Positions 24,610 to 37,255 are shown, numbered from the stretch's first letter. The stretch is 40,670 bases of DNA from Elusimicrobiota bacterium (GCA_016234805.1 JACRNU010000094.1:1-40670), one strand, 5' to 3'. The notes: generated from the sequence alone by a model not told the origin. Numbers and translations: made by a program.

Positions 24610-24621
24610 AAGACTGTTTTC

Positions 24622-25149
24622 CTACTTCTTTCTTATTGGTTGCACGACGCAGTAGGAATCGTCATCCCTCCGGTAGATCACGTGTATCTGCTTGGAGTCC
24701 TTGTCTTCGAAAAGCAGGAACTTCTGCCCGGATTCGTCGAGGCGGGAAGCCGCCTCCTGCGCCGTAACCGAGGAGACCGCGGTCTTGACCACGGCAAGCT
24801 CGAGGGGCGGGGCGACGGCAGCGGCGACCGCGGCCGGGGCGGCCACGGCCTCCGGGGCCTTGTGGTGGTCCCGCAAGCGATCCTTGTACTTCTTGATCTG
24901 CTTGTCCATCTTGTCCGAAGCCAGGTCGATGGCGGAGTAGAGATCCCCGGCGGCAGCCAGGGCCCTGAAGGTCTGGCGCGCGCCGTGGATGATGATCTCG
25001 GCTTTGTGGGTCCTCTTTTCGATGAAGAGCACGACCTGGGCCCAGACGAGGTGGTCGAAGTATCTCTCGGCCTTCTCTAGTTTCTGCATCACGTAGCGCT
25101 CGATCGGCTCCGTGATCTTGAGGCGTCTCGCGGTCAGGTGTATTTTCAT
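24622..25149 (-). CDS. hpf: Ribosome hibernation-promoting factor, long form
   Basis: A 175-residue long-type HPF. The N-terminal ribosome-binding domain (1-100) has MKIHLTARRLKITEPIERYV and IIIHGARQTFRALA. A linker rich in Ala and Pro (about 103-120) precedes the dimerisation domain with FLLFEDKDSKQIHVIYRRDD. Long HPF dimerises 70S ribosomes into 100S particles in stationary phase. It is the first gene of the long minus-strand operon and has a strong promoter (25184-25213) and a GAGGG Shine-Dalgarno 11 bases before the ATG. Confidence 0.93.
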   Translation of the reverse strand: MKIHLTARRLKITEPIERYVMQKLEKAERYFDHLVWAQVVLFIEKRTHKAEIIIHGARQTFRALAAAGDLYSAIDLASDKMDKQIKKYKDRLRDHHKAPEAVAAPAAVAAAVAPPLELAVVKTAVSSVTAQEAASRLDESGQKFLLFEDKDSKQIHVIYRRDDDSYCVVQPIRKK

Positions 25150-25183
25150 ATCTTAATGTACCCTCATTGAAAATTTGCCGCCC

Positions 25184-25213
25184 ATTAAACCTTTTTTCCG
25201 CGTTTGCTGTCAA
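25184..25213 (-). promoter_or_regulatory. Sigma70-like promoter of the hpf-PTS-lepA operon
   Basis: On the minus strand a perfect TTGACA (25213-25208) is followed after 18 bases by TTTAAT (25189-25184, 5 of 6). A start about 7 bases on leaves a leader of about 28 bases, enough to hold the hpf Shine-Dalgarno. Confidence 0.7.
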
Positions 25214-25273
25214 TCATCGGGAAGCGAAAAAACGCTTTCTTTCCCTACCGGGAACGTGTTTTTTTCTCCCGTT

Positions 25274-25304
25274 ATTTGACCCCTGGCGTCAAATTAGGTA
25301 CTAT
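25274..25304 (+). promoter_or_regulatory. dnaA promoter with overlapping inverted repeat
   Basis: TTGACC (25276-25281, 5 of 6) is followed after 17 bases by TACTAT (25299-25304, 4 of 6). The perfect arms ATTTGAC (25274-25280) and GTCAAAT (25288-25294) are separated by 7 bases and cover the -35, a likely operator. It does not match the DnaA box, so another regulator is implied. The predicted leader to the dnaA start is about 85 bases. Confidence 0.55.
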
Positions 25305-25335
25305 TGATGCATTCGGGAGCTATCGGACCGAGTAA

Positions 25336-25403
25336 GTTCAGCTTTTTTATGTGTTTTTTGTGCTAGCGAAAGTTATGAACACCTGTGGATAACCTGTGGA
25401 AAA
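25336..25403. other. Origin-like segment: AT-rich tract and DnaA boxes before dnaA
   Basis: An AT-rich tract (25341-25360, two runs of six T) lies beside a DnaA-box cluster: TTATGAACA (25373-25381, 7 of 9), the perfect TGTGGATAA (25384-25392), and TGTGGAAAA (25395-25403, 8 of 9). The last overlaps the proposed dnaA start codon. Gene orientation diverges here, as at a bidirectional origin. The unwinding element is inferred from base composition only. Confidence 0.65.
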
Positions 25404-26751
25404 GACACTCGACCCCATGGCCCTTTGGACCAAAGCCGTAAATATGATCCGCCCTGACATCGGAGAGGAAAGCGTGGACCTCTGGCTCAAGCCCGTGGAA
25501 GTCCTGCGGCTCGACAACAATGTCCTCTGGATCAAAGTTCCCAACCGTTTCTACCTGGACGGCATCAAGGACCGGTACCTCAAGAAGCTCCTGTCTATCC
25601 TGCGCGACCTTTCCGGCGTGGACATCGAGCTCGACTACGAGGTCTCCAAGGACCTTAAGAACGTGCTCCCGAAGACCGACCCCATCGCCCAGCCAAGCTC
25701 CCAGCTGGACTTTTCCCTCGGCGAGCTCAACCCACGCTACACCTTCTCCTCGTTCGTGGTGGGCGCTTCCAACCGTTTCGCGCACGCCACGGCCGAAGCC
25801 GTCTCCCGCACGCCCGGCACACAGTACAACCCGTTCTTCATCTACGGCGGCGTGGGCCTGGGCAAGACGCACCTCATGCACGCCATCGGTCACGCCATGC
25901 GCCACCAGCATACCCGCTCGCGGGTGCTCTACACGACCTCCGAGCAGTTCGTCAACGAGTACGTCACCGCCATCCAGCACAGCAAGGTCGACGATTTCCG
26001 CGCGAAGTACCGGAGCCTGGACTGCCTGCTCATCGATGACGTCCAGTTCCTCGTAGGCAAGGACCGCAGCGAGCAGGAGTTCTTTCATACCTTCAACGCC
26101 CTCCATGGCATACGCAAGCAGATCGTGGTCACCTCCGACCGCTCGCCCAAGGAGATGTCGCCGAGCGAGCACCGTCTCATCTCCCGCTTCGAGTGGGGCG
26201 TGGTGGCGGACATCAAGCCCCCGGACCTTGAGACGCGCATCGCCATCCTCAGGCAGAAGGCCATCGCGGAGCAGATCGACGTCCCGGACGACGTCATCGT
26301 CTTCGTGGCCTCCTCGGTCAAATCCAACATCCGGGCGCTGGAGGGCTCGCTCGTCCGGCTGAAAGCCTATTCCTCCATGACCGGCAGCAGCCTCACGGTG
26401 GACACGGCCAAGGAGATCCTCAAGGACGCCCTGAGCCACGAGGTCTCCCCCCCCATCGACATCGAGACGATCCTCAAGGTGGTGGCCAGCCGGTTCCAGG
26501 TCGAGGTCCGCGAGCTCAAAGGCCACAACCGCGCCACTTCCGTGGTCCTGCCGCGGCAGGTCGCCATGTTCCTGGCCTGCACCATGACCGACCACCCCTA
26601 TACCGAGGTCGGCAAGCACTTCGGCGGCAAGGACCACACCACCGTCATCCACGCCAGGAAGAAGGTCCAGCGGCTCCTGGAGCAGGACCTGGTCTTTCTG
26701 GAGCGCATCAACAGCCTGCGGTCGGAGATCAAGGCTGTGGAGAACGCTTGA
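25396..26751 (+). CDS. dnaA: Chromosomal replication initiator DnaA
   Basis: A 451-residue DnaA. Domain I starts with PMALWTKAVNMI (helicase/DciA contact region). Domain III has Walker A GGVGLGKTHL at about 149-158 and Walker B LLIDDVQFL at about 212. Domain IV has the DNA-binding signature DHTTVIHARKKV at about 412. The GTG at 25396 gives a normal N-terminus, with an ATG at 25417 as alternative; neither has a good Shine-Dalgarno. A DnaA-box-like sequence covers the GTG, so DnaA could repress its own synthesis. Confidence 0.97.
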   Translation: MEKTLDPMALWTKAVNMIRPDIGEESVDLWLKPVEVLRLDNNVLWIKVPNRFYLDGIKDRYLKKLLSILRDLSGVDIELDYEVSKDLKNVLPKTDPIAQPSSQLDFSLGELNPRYTFSSFVVGASNRFAHATAEAVSRTPGTQYNPFFIYGGVGLGKTHLMHAIGHAMRHQHTRSRVLYTTSEQFVNEYVTAIQHSKVDDFRAKYRSLDCLLIDDVQFLVGKDRSEQEFFHTFNALHGIRKQIVVTSDRSPKEMSPSEHRLISRFEWGVVADIKPPDLETRIAILRQKAIAEQIDVPDDVIVFVASSVKSNIRALEGSLVRLKAYSSMTGSSLTVDTAKEILKDALSHEVSPPIDIETILKVVASRFQVEVRELKGHNRATSVVLPRQVAMFLACTMTDHPYTEVGKHFGGKDHTTVIHARKKVQRLLEQDLVFLERINSLRSEIKAVENA

Positions 26752-26867
26752 TAACAATGTTGATAGGCCCGGGATGGACGCCGCGCGGTGCACACGGTGG
26801 ATATCTTTTCTTGGTTTTCCACAAGAACACCCCCTCTTCGCTCAAGGGATCATCAACAGAATCCACA
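26736..26867. other. DnaA-box cluster between dnaA and dnaN
   Basis: Four candidate boxes occur: TGTGGAGAA (26736-26744, 8 of 9), GGTGGATAT (26796-26804, 7 of 9), TTTTCCACA (26815-26823, 8 of 9) and GAATCCACA (26859-26867, 7 of 9). The 141-base gap between dnaA and dnaN contains no gene. With the boxes before dnaA this gives a bipartite origin layout, as in Bacillus, but which side unwinds cannot be told. Confidence 0.5.
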
Positions 26868-26892
26868 CCATCAAGACACTGGAGTGATGAAT

Positions 26893-28008
26893 ATGAAGAT
26901 TGCTTGTTCTAAGGATACACTCATCAAAGCTGTGGAAACAATCCAATCGGCCCTGTCCGCCAGGACGACCCTGCCCATCCTGCAGAACTTCCTGATGGAG
27001 ACCGAGAACCGGAAGATCAAGTTCGTCTCCACGGACCTGGAGATGGGCATCAAGCATTACGCGGCCGGGGACGTGGCCAACGATGGAAGCATCACGCTTC
27101 CTGCGCGCAAGGTCAGCGATATCCTTCGCAGCCTGAGCGACGATAAGGATGTGGAGCTCACCGTGGACGCCGGAGGCAAGGTCCAGCTTCGGTGCGGCCG
27201 GTCCCACTTCAGCATCATCGGCCAGCCTAAGTCCGATTATCCGGTCCTACCGGAGTTCAACAAGGCCAACGCCTTCGAGGTGCCGGGCAAGGTCCTGGCG
27301 CTCATGATCGACAAGACCATCTTCTCCGTGTCCTCGGATGAGACGAGGCACGTGCTCAACGGCGTTTTCTGGTCAGCCAAGAAGGGCCTCCTCGAGATGG
27401 TGTCGACCGACGGCCGCCGCCTCTCGGTCGTGGCCAAGAAGATCGTCCCGGCGGACAAAGCCTTCCAGGTCATCGTGCCGACCAAGGTGCTTACCGAGAT
27501 AGAGAGGACGATCAAGAACCAGGGCTCCAAGGAAGGGGACGGCGAGAACGTCCTCCTCACGGTCAACGAGAACCAGATAGGGTTCCAAATGAAGTCCACC
27601 ACCATGATCTCCCGCCTGCTGGCGGGCAGCTTCCCGAACTACCAGCAGGTCATCCCGCAGAAGAAAGACATCATGGTCACGGTCGGCACCGAGGAGCTGC
27701 TCGCGGTCACCAAACGCGCGGCTCTGGCCGTGGGCGACCGCGGCGGCGCCGTGAAGTACACCCTGCGGCGAGGCGCGCTGGCCGTGGACGCGCAGAGCCC
27801 GAACGTCGAGTGCAAGGATGAGATTTCCCTGGAGTACGACGGGCCCGAGTTCCAGGCCGCGTTCAACCCCGGCTTCGTGGTCGACGCCCTCAAGCACATC
27901 GACACCGAGAAGACCCAGCTTTCCATGACGAGCCCGGTCAATCCCGTGCTCTTCGAGCCCGCGGGCGGAGACGACTACCGCTTCGTGGTCATGCCGATGA
28001 GGGCCTAA
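26893..28008 (+). CDS. dnaN: DNA polymerase III beta subunit (sliding clamp)
   Basis: A 371-residue clamp with three repeated domains. The start MKIACSKDTLIKAVETIQ is typical, as are TTLPILQNF, the central TDGRRLSVV and the C-terminal VVMPMRA, the last being the usual end of the clamp. GGAG at 26881-26884 stands 8 bases before the ATG at 26893; the ATG at 26887 is closer than usual. It encircles DNA and tethers the replicase. Confidence 0.96.
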   Translation: MKIACSKDTLIKAVETIQSALSARTTLPILQNFLMETENRKIKFVSTDLEMGIKHYAAGDVANDGSITLPARKVSDILRSLSDDKDVELTVDAGGKVQLRCGRSHFSIIGQPKSDYPVLPEFNKANAFEVPGKVLALMIDKTIFSVSSDETRHVLNGVFWSAKKGLLEMVSTDGRRLSVVAKKIVPADKAFQVIVPTKVLTEIERTIKNQGSKEGDGENVLLTVNENQIGFQMKSTTMISRLLAGSFPNYQQVIPQKKDIMVTVGTEELLAVTKRAALAVGDRGGAVKYTLRRGALAVDAQSPNVECKDEISLEYDGPEFQAAFNPGFVVDALKHIDTEKTQLSMTSPVNPVLFEPAGGDDYRFVVMPMRA

Positions 28009-28019
28009 AGGCATCCTTC

Positions 28020-30996
<2,977 letters not shown>

Positions 30997-31020
30997 CGAC
31001 GGGATTCCAGGGATCAGACC

Positions 31021-33546
31021 ATGACAGGAAAAACAGAGACAGCAGGCCTCATGCCGGACAGCCTGGGCAACATCATCCCGCGCGATATCGGCGCGGAGAT
31101 GCGCGCCTCCTATATCGACTATTCCATGTCCGTCATCGTGGGCCGGGCCCTCCCGGACGTCCGCGACGGCTTGAAGCCCGTGCACCGGCGCATCCTCTAC
31201 GCCATGCACACCGAGGGGCTCGCGTCGAACAAGAAGTACTCGAAGTGCGCCGGCGTGGTCGGCGAGGTGCTCAAGAAGTACCACCCGCACGGCGACTCCG
31301 CGGTCTACGACGCCATGGTGCGCATGGTGCAGGAATTCTCGCTGCTGCACCCGCTCATCGACGGGCAGGGCAACTTCGGGTCCGTGGACGGCGACCCGGC
31401 CGCGGCCTACCGGTACACCGAATGCCGGCTCTCCAAGATCGCCGAGGAGATGCTCGCCAACATCGAAGAAGAGACCGTGGACTTCGTCCCCAACTTCGAC
31501 AACACCACCGCCGAGCCCACGGTCATGCCGGCGCGCTTTCCCAACCTGCTCGTCAACGGGTCCTCGGGCATCGCGGTCGGCATGGCCACGACCATCCCGC
31601 CGCACAACCTCTCCGAGACCTGCGAGGCCGCCATCGCGCTCGTCAAGGAGCCGCGGATGGAGACCAAGGACCTCATGAAGATCATGAAGGGCCCGGACTT
31701 CCCGACCGGCGGCATCGTGCGCGGCAAGACGGGCATCCGCGACTACTTCGACACCGGGCGCGGGTCGGTGCGCATCCAGGCGCGCACGGACATTGAGGAC
31801 CTCAAGGGCAACAGGCAGGCCATCATCGTCACCGAGCTCCCTTACCAGGTCAACAAGGCCACCCTGCTCGAGACCATCGCGGACCTCGTGCGGGACAAGA
31901 AGATACCCGACATCTCGGACATCCGCGACGAGAGCGACCGCAAGGGCATGCGCGTGGTCATCGAGCTCAAGCGCGACGCCAACGCCAACGTGGTCCTCAA
32001 CCAGCTCTACAAGCACACGGCCATGGAGACCTCCATGGGCGTCATCATGCTCTCCCTCGTGGACGGCAGGCCCCGGGTCCTGCCCGTGCGGGACATGCTC
32101 GGCCACTACATCCAGCACCGCAAGCAGGTCACGGTGCGACGGACCAAGTTCGAGCTTCGGAAGGCCCAGGAGCGCTGCCACATCCTGGAAGGCCTGCTCA
32201 TCGCTCTCAAGAACATCGACAAGGTCATCAAGATCATCCGCGGGTCCAAGGACTCCGAGGAGGCCAGGATCAAGCTCATTTCGGAGCTGACCCTGACGAA
32301 GACGCAGGCCCAGGCCATCCTCGATATGCGCCTGCACCAGCTCACGAAACTCTCGGCAGGGGACATCGAAGAGGAGCACGCGGCCCTGGTCAAGCGCATC
32401 GGCGAGCTCAAGGCCATCCTCGCGGACGTCAAGAAGGTGCTGGCCATCGTGGTCAAGGAGCTCGAGGCCGTCAAGGCGGCCTTCGGCAAGACGCGGCAGA
32501 CCCAGATCACCTCGGACGCGACCGAGATGACGCTCGAGGACCTCATCGCCAAGGAGGAGGTGGTCATTTCCATCTCCAACCAGGGCTACATCAAGCGCAT
32601 CCCCCTGGCCACCTACGAGGCCCAGGGCCGCGGCGGCAAGGGCATCATGGGCGCCGAGGTCAAGGACGAGGACTGGATCGAGCACTTCTTCACGACCGAT
32701 ACCCACGCGACCCTGCTCTTCTTCACCTCGCGCGGCAGGGTCTTCGCCCTGCGCGCCTACGAGGTGCCGGAAGCGGGCCGGGCCTCGCGCGGCCGAGCCG
32801 CGGTTAACCTCCTGTCCATCTCGGGTGAGGAAAGGATCACCGAGACCATCGCCATCCGCTCCTTCGCGGAGAAGAAGGGCAAGGAGACATTCCTGGTCAT
32901 GTGCACCAGGAACGGGACCATCAAGAAGACCCCGCTGTCGGGTTTCGAGAACATTCGCAAGAGCGGCATCATCGCCATCAGCCTCGAGGAGGGCGACGTC
33001 CTTGTCGAGGCCCAGCACACGAGCGGCTCCGACGAGATCCTCATCGCCACCAAGGACGGCATGTCCATCCGGTTCCCGGAGGGCGACGTGCGGGCCATGG
33101 GCCGGGGCGCGGTCGGCGTGCGCGGCATCCGGCTCGGGGAAGGAGACCAGGTGGTGGGCATGGAGTCCTTCGCCCCCAGCTCGAAGAAGTCCCTGCTGAC
33201 GGTCTGCGAGTTCGGCTACGGCAAGAGGACGGACCTCTCCGAATACCGCGGCCAGCACCGCGGGGGCGGCGGAGTCATCACCATCAAGGCCACGGACCGC
33301 AACGGCTCGGTCATCGGGGTCAAGCTCGTGACCGACGACGACCACCTCATGGTCATGACCGAGAAGGGCAAGGCCGTGCGCCTGCGCTGCAAGGACATCA
33401 AGACCATCTCCCGCAACACCCAGGGCGTGCGCCTGGTGCGGCTGGAGGAGGGCGACAGGGTCGCCAGGGTCGCGCCCGTGGCCGTGGAGCTGGGGGTCCC
33501 CCCCGTGCCGCCCGTTGAGCCCAAGCCCGATCAGCCCGATGCGTAA
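31021..33546 (+). CDS. gyrA: DNA gyrase subunit A
   Basis: An 841-residue GyrA. The catalytic tyrosine is Tyr132 in [11 protein letters not shown]. The quinolone-resistance region reads [15 protein letters not shown], with Ser and Asp at the two classic positions (about 93 and 97), the quinolone-sensitive state in E. coli terms. The GyrA box AQGRGGKG near 32620, in a six-bladed C-terminal domain, marks it as gyrase rather than topoisomerase IV. An AGGGA Shine-Dalgarno stands before the ATG. Confidence 0.97.
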   Translation: MTGKTETAGLMPDSLGNIIPRDIGAEMRASYIDYSMSVIVGRALPDVRDGLKPVHRRILYAMHTEGLASNKKYSKCAGVVGEVLKKYHPHGDSAVYDAMVRMVQEFSLLHPLIDGQGNFGSVDGDPAAAYRYTECRLSKIAEEMLANIEEETVDFVPNFDNTTAEPTVMPARFPNLLVNGSSGIAVGMATTIPPHNLSETCEAAIALVKEPRMETKDLMKIMKGPDFPTGGIVRGKTGIRDYFDTGRGSVRIQARTDIEDLKGNRQAIIVTELPYQVNKATLLETIADLVRDKKIPDISDIRDESDRKGMRVVIELKRDANANVVLNQLYKHTAMETSMGVIMLSLVDGRPRVLPVRDMLGHYIQHRKQVTVRRTKFELRKAQERCHILEGLLIALKNIDKVIKIIRGSKDSEEARIKLISELTLTKTQAQAILDMRLHQLTKLSAGDIEEEHAALVKRIGELKAILADVKKVLAIVVKELEAVKAAFGKTRQTQITSDATEMTLEDLIAKEEVVISISNQGYIKRIPLATYEAQGRGGKGIMGAEVKDEDWIEHFFTTDTHATLLFFTSRGRVFALRAYEVPEAGRASRGRAAVNLLSISGEERITETIAIRSFAEKKGKETFLVMCTRNGTIKKTPLSGFENIRKSGIIAISLEEGDVLVEAQHTSGSDEILIATKDGMSIRFPEGDVRAMGRGAVGVRGIRLGEGDQVVGMESFAPSSKKSLLTVCEFGYGKRTDLSEYRGQHRGGGGVITIKATDRNGSVIGVKLVTDDDHLMVMTEKGKAVRLRCKDIKTISRNTQGVRLVRLEEGDRVARVAPVAVELGVPPVPPVEPKPDQPDA

Positions 33547-34075
33547 GGGAGGCCTGATAGCCGCCTTCGTCGCGTGCGCCGTCCTCTTCGCGGCGTTTCC
33601 GGCACAGGCCGAGATCCGGCTCGAGGGCGTGCGCTGGCTGGCCAGCCAGGGTCTGACCCCGGCGCGCAGGTTCGAAGAGATTACGGTCGCGCCCCTTTAC
33701 AGAGGCTTCCTCAAGGGGAGGGTGCGCGCCAGGGTCAAGGTCAGGAACGCGAGCCCGGGCTCGGCTGAAGGCATCCTTCTGCGCTACGCCATGTCCGCGC
33801 GCCTGCTGCCCATGGGGGCGCCGGCTTCGGCCGCGGAGCGGGCCGCCTGGGCCGTGCCGTTCTTGGTGGAAGAGAAGAGGATCCCCAGGATCGGGGCCCA
33901 GCAGACCATCGAGGCGAACCTCGAGCTCACGACCCTGCTCAAGCTCTACGCGGCGCGGCTCAAGAGGGCCGGCTACCGCGCCCTGGAACTCAAGCTCCAG
34001 GTCATGGTCGAGCCCCACCTGGGCGAGAAGGGCGATATCCAGCTGGTGGAGAGCGTCATTAGAGTAACGGAATGA
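33539..34075 (+). CDS. Small secreted protein of unknown function
   Basis: A 178-residue protein that starts inside the gyrA 3' end; its ATG lies 3 bases before the gyrA stop. A Sec signal peptide ([24 protein letters not shown]) is clear, with cleavage expected after AQA. The mature part has [27 protein letters not shown] and resembles a beta-sandwich, but I recognise no family. Translation is probably coupled to gyrA. A periplasmic location is inferred. Confidence 0.7.
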   Translation: MRKGGLIAAFVACAVLFAAFPAQAEIRLEGVRWLASQGLTPARRFEEITVAPLYRGFLKGRVRARVKVRNASPGSAEGILLRYAMSARLLPMGAPASAAERAAWAVPFLVEEKRIPRIGAQQTIEANLELTTLLKLYAARLKRAGYRALELKLQVMVEPHLGEKGDIQLVESVIRVTE

Positions 34076-34084
34076 GGAAACCTA

Positions 34085-34142
34085 ATGAAACGGCATTTAC
34101 CCCCACACTACTTGCCTCCCCGCAGGGGAGGCAAGTGACACC
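34085..34142 (+). repeat. Copy C of the SD-hairpin element, upstream of serS
   Basis: ATGAAACGG (34085-34093), CCCCCAC (34100-34106), then ACTTGCCTCCCC (34110-34121), loop GCA and GGGGAGGCAAGT (34125-34136), a perfect 12-pair stem. The serS ATG at 34143 follows six bases later, with the Shine-Dalgarno GGGGAGG inside the 3' arm. Both stem arms and the following GTGACAC match copy B exactly. Confidence 0.8.
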
Positions 34143-35450
34143 ATGCTAGACCCCAAACTGATCCGCCAGGACCCGGAGCGTGTGCGTACGGGCATCAGGA
34201 ACAGGGGAGGCCGGTACCTGCCCGCTCTCGAGGAGCTCATCACCCTGGACGCGGAGTACCGCAAGAAGCTCGCCCAGGTCGAGGAACTGCGAGGCAAGAG
34301 GAACGCCCAATCCAAGAAGATCGGCGCTGCCATGGCGGCCAAGGACCTGGCCGCAGCCGAAGCCCTTAAGGCCGAGGTCTCCAAGCTCAAGGCCGAGCTC
34401 GAGGCCGGGGAAGCGGTCTTGAAGCCCATGACCGAGGCCGCGCGGGTCTCCGCCATGGGCCTGCCCAACCCGCCGCACGAGTCCGTGCCCCTGGGCAAGG
34501 GTCCTGAGGACAACCGGGTCGTGCGCGGCGGGACCCAGCCTCCGGAGCCCGCGTTCAAGGCCCGAGACCACCATAGCGTGGGCGAGAAGCTCGGGATCAT
34601 CGATTTCGCGGCCGCGGTCAAGCTCTCGGGCTCAAGGTTCACCCTGCTGCGCGGGGCGGGCGCGAAGCTCGAGCGGGCGCTGATCTCCTTCATGCTCGAG
34701 CGGCACCTGGCCAAGGGCTACGAGGAGATCTGGCCTCCCTATCTCGTCAAGCGCGAGATCGCCGAAGGCACGGGCCAGCTGCCCAAGTTCGAGCCGGACC
34801 TCTACAAGACGACCACCGGGGAGGACGAGGGCGACAAGGAGCTCTTCCTCATCCCCACGGCCGAGGTCCCGCTCACGAACCTCGTTCGCGAACAGATCCT
34901 CAACGAGTCCGTGCTGCCCCTCAAGTTCGCGGCTTTCACGCCCTGCTTCAGGCTTGAAGCCGGCTCCTACGGCAAGGACGTGCGCGGCCTCATCCGGGTC
35001 CACCAGTTCGACAAGGTCGAGCTCGTGTGGATCACCAAGCCAGAGGATTCCCAGAATGCCCTGGAGGGCCTCACCGCGGACGCGGAAGGCGTCCTGACGG
35101 CCCTGGGCATCCCTCACCGCGTGGTGGCGCTGTGCACCGGGGACATGGGCTTTTCCGCGGCCAAGACCTACGACCTCGAGGTCTGGATGCCCGGAGAGGG
35201 CAAGTGGCGCGAGATCTCCTCCTGCTCCGACTGCGGCGACTTCCAGGCCCGGCGCATGGAGGCCAGATTCCGGCGCGGGGCGCAGGGCGACCCGGAGTTC
35301 GTCCACACCTTGAACGGCAGCGGGGTGGCGGTGGGCAGGCTCTTCGCCGCGGTCCTGGAGAACTGCCAGCAGGCCGACGGCTCGGTGAAGATCCCGCCGG
35401 CCCTGGTCCCGCACTTCGGAGCCGAGAGCATCAAGCCCAAGGCCGCGTGA
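34143..35450 (+). CDS. serS: Seryl-tRNA synthetase
   Basis: A 435-residue class II synthetase. The N-terminal coiled-coil arm (about 30-100), which reads the tRNA-Ser long arm, is rich in Lys, Glu and Ala. Motif 2 is FTPCFRLEAGSYGKDVRGL (about 267) and motif 3 is NGSGVAVGRLFAAVLEN (about 393). Length is normal. Initiation may be gated by the SD-hairpin just upstream. The stop is 2 bases from the response-regulator start. Confidence 0.97.
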   Translation: MLDPKLIRQDPERVRTGIRNRGGRYLPALEELITLDAEYRKKLAQVEELRGKRNAQSKKIGAAMAAKDLAAAEALKAEVSKLKAELEAGEAVLKPMTEAARVSAMGLPNPPHESVPLGKGPEDNRVVRGGTQPPEPAFKARDHHSVGEKLGIIDFAAAVKLSGSRFTLLRGAGAKLERALISFMLERHLAKGYEEIWPPYLVKREIAEGTGQLPKFEPDLYKTTTGEDEGDKELFLIPTAEVPLTNLVREQILNESVLPLKFAAFTPCFRLEAGSYGKDVRGLIRVHQFDKVELVWITKPEDSQNALEGLTADAEGVLTALGIPHRVVALCTGDMGFSAAKTYDLEVWMPGEGKWREISSCSDCGDFQARRMEARFRRGAQGDPEFVHTLNGSGVAVGRLFAAVLENCQQADGSVKIPPALVPHFGAESIKPKAA

Positions 35451-35452
35451 GC

Positions 35453-36136
35453 ATGGCTGGAGCGAGGGTCCTGATCGTCGAGGACGAGCGCGCACTGGTC
35501 AAGGTCCTCAAGTTCAACCTGGAGCGGGAGGGCTACTCCGTGGCCTCGGCCGGAGACGGTTTGGCCGGGCTCGCGGCGTTCCAGGCCGACAAGCCGGATC
35601 TCGTCATCCTCGACCTGATGCTCCCCAAGCTCGACGGGTTCGAATTCTGCAAGGCCGTGCGCAAGACCTCCCGCACCCCCATCCTGATGCTCACCGCGCG
35701 CAAGGAGGAGGTCGACCGTGTCCTCGGGCTCGAGCTAGGGGCGGACGATTATGTGACCAAGCCCTTCAGCGTGCGCGAGGTCCTGGCCCGGGTCAAGGCC
35801 ATCCTGCGCCGGTCCCGCGGTCCCGCCGGGACGGAAGGGGCCCTGCGGGCCGGGAGCCTCGAGGTCGACCTCGAGCGCTACGAGGTGAAGGTCGCGGGCA
35901 AGCTCGCGGCCCTGAGCACCAAGGAGTTCGAGCTGCTCCGGTGCCTGCTCTCGGCCGAGGGCAAGGCCCTTTCCCGCGACGAGATCCTTGAGAAGGTCTG
36001 GGGCTACGACCGTGCCTTGGAGATCGACACCCGGACCGTGGACCAGCACGTGGCCCGTCTGCGCGACAAGCTGGGCAGCGAGGCGCGCCGGGTCGTGACC
36101 GTCAAGAACGTGGGCTACCGGCTCAAGCGGGATTAG
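35453..36136 (+). CDS. OmpR-family response regulator, probable PhoB
   Basis: A 227-residue regulator. The receiver domain has the acidic pocket VEDE, phosphoacceptor Asp54 in VILDLMLPK, and Lys103 in VTKPF. The winged-helix effector ends with TVDQHVARLRDKLG and VKNVGYRLKRD, typical of OmpR/PhoB. It is followed by a histidine kinase and then by a Pho box and phosphate-transport genes, so PhoB is the likely identity; the call rests on context more than on sequence alone. Confidence 0.88.
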   Translation: MAGARVLIVEDERALVKVLKFNLEREGYSVASAGDGLAGLAAFQADKPDLVILDLMLPKLDGFEFCKAVRKTSRTPILMLTARKEEVDRVLGLELGADDYVTKPFSVREVLARVKAILRRSRGPAGTEGALRAGSLEVDLERYEVKVAGKLAALSTKEFELLRCLLSAEGKALSRDEILEKVWGYDRALEIDTRTVDQHVARLRDKLGSEARRVVTVKNVGYRLKRD

Positions 36137-36145
36137 CGCTCCAGG

Positions 36146-37147
36146 ATGACCACGACCGTGAAGCTGTTCCTGGCCCTGGCCGGCGCGGTCCTTGCCGGCG
36201 CGGCCGCGGCAAGCCTTCCGGCGTGGGGAGCCGCCGCGGCAGTACTGCTCCTGGCAGCGTCCTTTCCAGCGGCTCGGGGGCTCAGCCGCTCCCTGGGGCA
36301 GCCGCTCCACGACATCCGGGAAGCCGCGGAGAAGATCGCTGCCGGGGATTTTTCCGCGAGGGTTGGCCCGGTCCCTGGGGACGAGCACCGCCAGCTCGCG
36401 GCTGCGCTGGATAAGATGGCGGCGCGCATTCAGGACGACCTGTCCCGCCTTGAGCGCGTGGAGAAGATGCGCAAGGATTTCGTGGCCAATGTCTCGCATG
36501 AACTGCGCACCCCGCTGGCCGCGGTGAAGGCTTACGCCGAGACCCTTGTGTCAGGTGAGCCGCAGGACGTTAAAACCCGACAGGAGTTCTGCCGGGAGAT
36601 CGAGGGCAACGCGGACCGCATGACCAGGCTCGTCGACGACTTGCTGACGCTCTCTTCGCTCGAGTCCGGGGCCCGGTCTCCGACGAAGGAGCCGGTGTCT
36701 TTGATGCGCGTGGCCGGGGAGGTCGTGGCGGCGCTCAAGCCCCTGGCCCAGCGCAAGCGCATCGTGCTCAGGCTCGACCCGTTCCCTGACATGCCCGGGG
36801 TCCCGGCGGACCGCGGCCAGCTCAAGCAGGTGTTCACGAACCTCATCGACAACGCGGTCAAGTATACGCCAGAAGCCGGGGTCGTGCGCGTCCACGCGGC
36901 CGTAGGCAAGGGCGAGGTCCGGGTCACGGTGGAGGACTCGGGGTGCGGCATCCCGGCCGAGCACCTCCCGCGCATCTTCGAGCGCTTCTACCGCGTGGAC
37001 AAGGCCCGGTCCCGCGAGCAGGGCGGCACGGGCCTGGGTCTGGCCATCGTCAAGCACATCGTGGAGGCCCACGCCGGCTCCGTGGCCATCCAAAGCGAGC
37101 CGGGCCAGGGCTCGACCTTCAGCTTCACGCTCCCCCTTCCGTCCTAG
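36146..37147 (+). CDS. Sensor histidine kinase, probable PhoR, without an evident sensor domain
   Basis: A 333-residue kinase. Two hydrophobic segments near the N-terminus (about 8-50) with almost no loop between them lead to a HAMP-like region, then HisKA with His118 in [13 protein letters not shown], and HATPase motifs [17 protein letters not shown] and GTGLGLAIV. There is no room for the PAS domain that PhoR usually has between HAMP and HisKA. It lies 9 bases after the response-regulator gene, so the two form one operon. Confidence 0.87.
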   Translation: MTTTVKLFLALAGAVLAGAAAASLPAWGAAAAVLLLAASFPAARGLSRSLGQPLHDIREAAEKIAAGDFSARVGPVPGDEHRQLAAALDKMAARIQDDLSRLERVEKMRKDFVANVSHELRTPLAAVKAYAETLVSGEPQDVKTRQEFCREIEGNADRMTRLVDDLLTLSSLESGARSPTKEPVSLMRVAGEVVAALKPLAQRKRIVLRLDPFPDMPGVPADRGQLKQVFTNLIDNAVKYTPEAGVVRVHAAVGKGEVRVTVEDSGCGIPAEHLPRIFERFYRVDKARSREQGGTGLGLAIVKHIVEAHAGSVAIQSEPGQGSTFSFTLPLPS

Positions 37148-37154
37148 TAGACCG

Positions 37155-37172
37155 CTGTCATGCGGTTGTCAT
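37155..37172 (+). promoter_or_regulatory. Pho box upstream of the phoU-like/pit genes
   Basis: CTGTCAT (37155-37161), four bases (GCGG), and TTGTCAT (37166-37172) reproduce the PhoB-binding box of E. coli: two 7-base repeats 11 bases apart. The second repeat differs by one base from the first. Possible -10 hexamers follow at 37192-37197 (TATATG) or 37218-37223 (TACACT), neither ideal. The genes downstream are phosphate-related, as expected. Confidence 0.72.
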
Positions 37173-37255
37173 GCAGGTTTTGCCTCCGGCCTATATGCTC
37201 GGGCTGTCCCGGCCTGCTACACTTTCCTCCCCATCTTGAAATCACGGAGGAGCCG

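Noticed and set aside
25241..25265. TTCCC-TACC-GGGAA followed by a T-run, as an intrinsic terminator
   Set aside because: The stem is only 5 pairs and no plus-strand gene lies upstream to terminate; the T-run is better seen as part of the AT-rich origin region.
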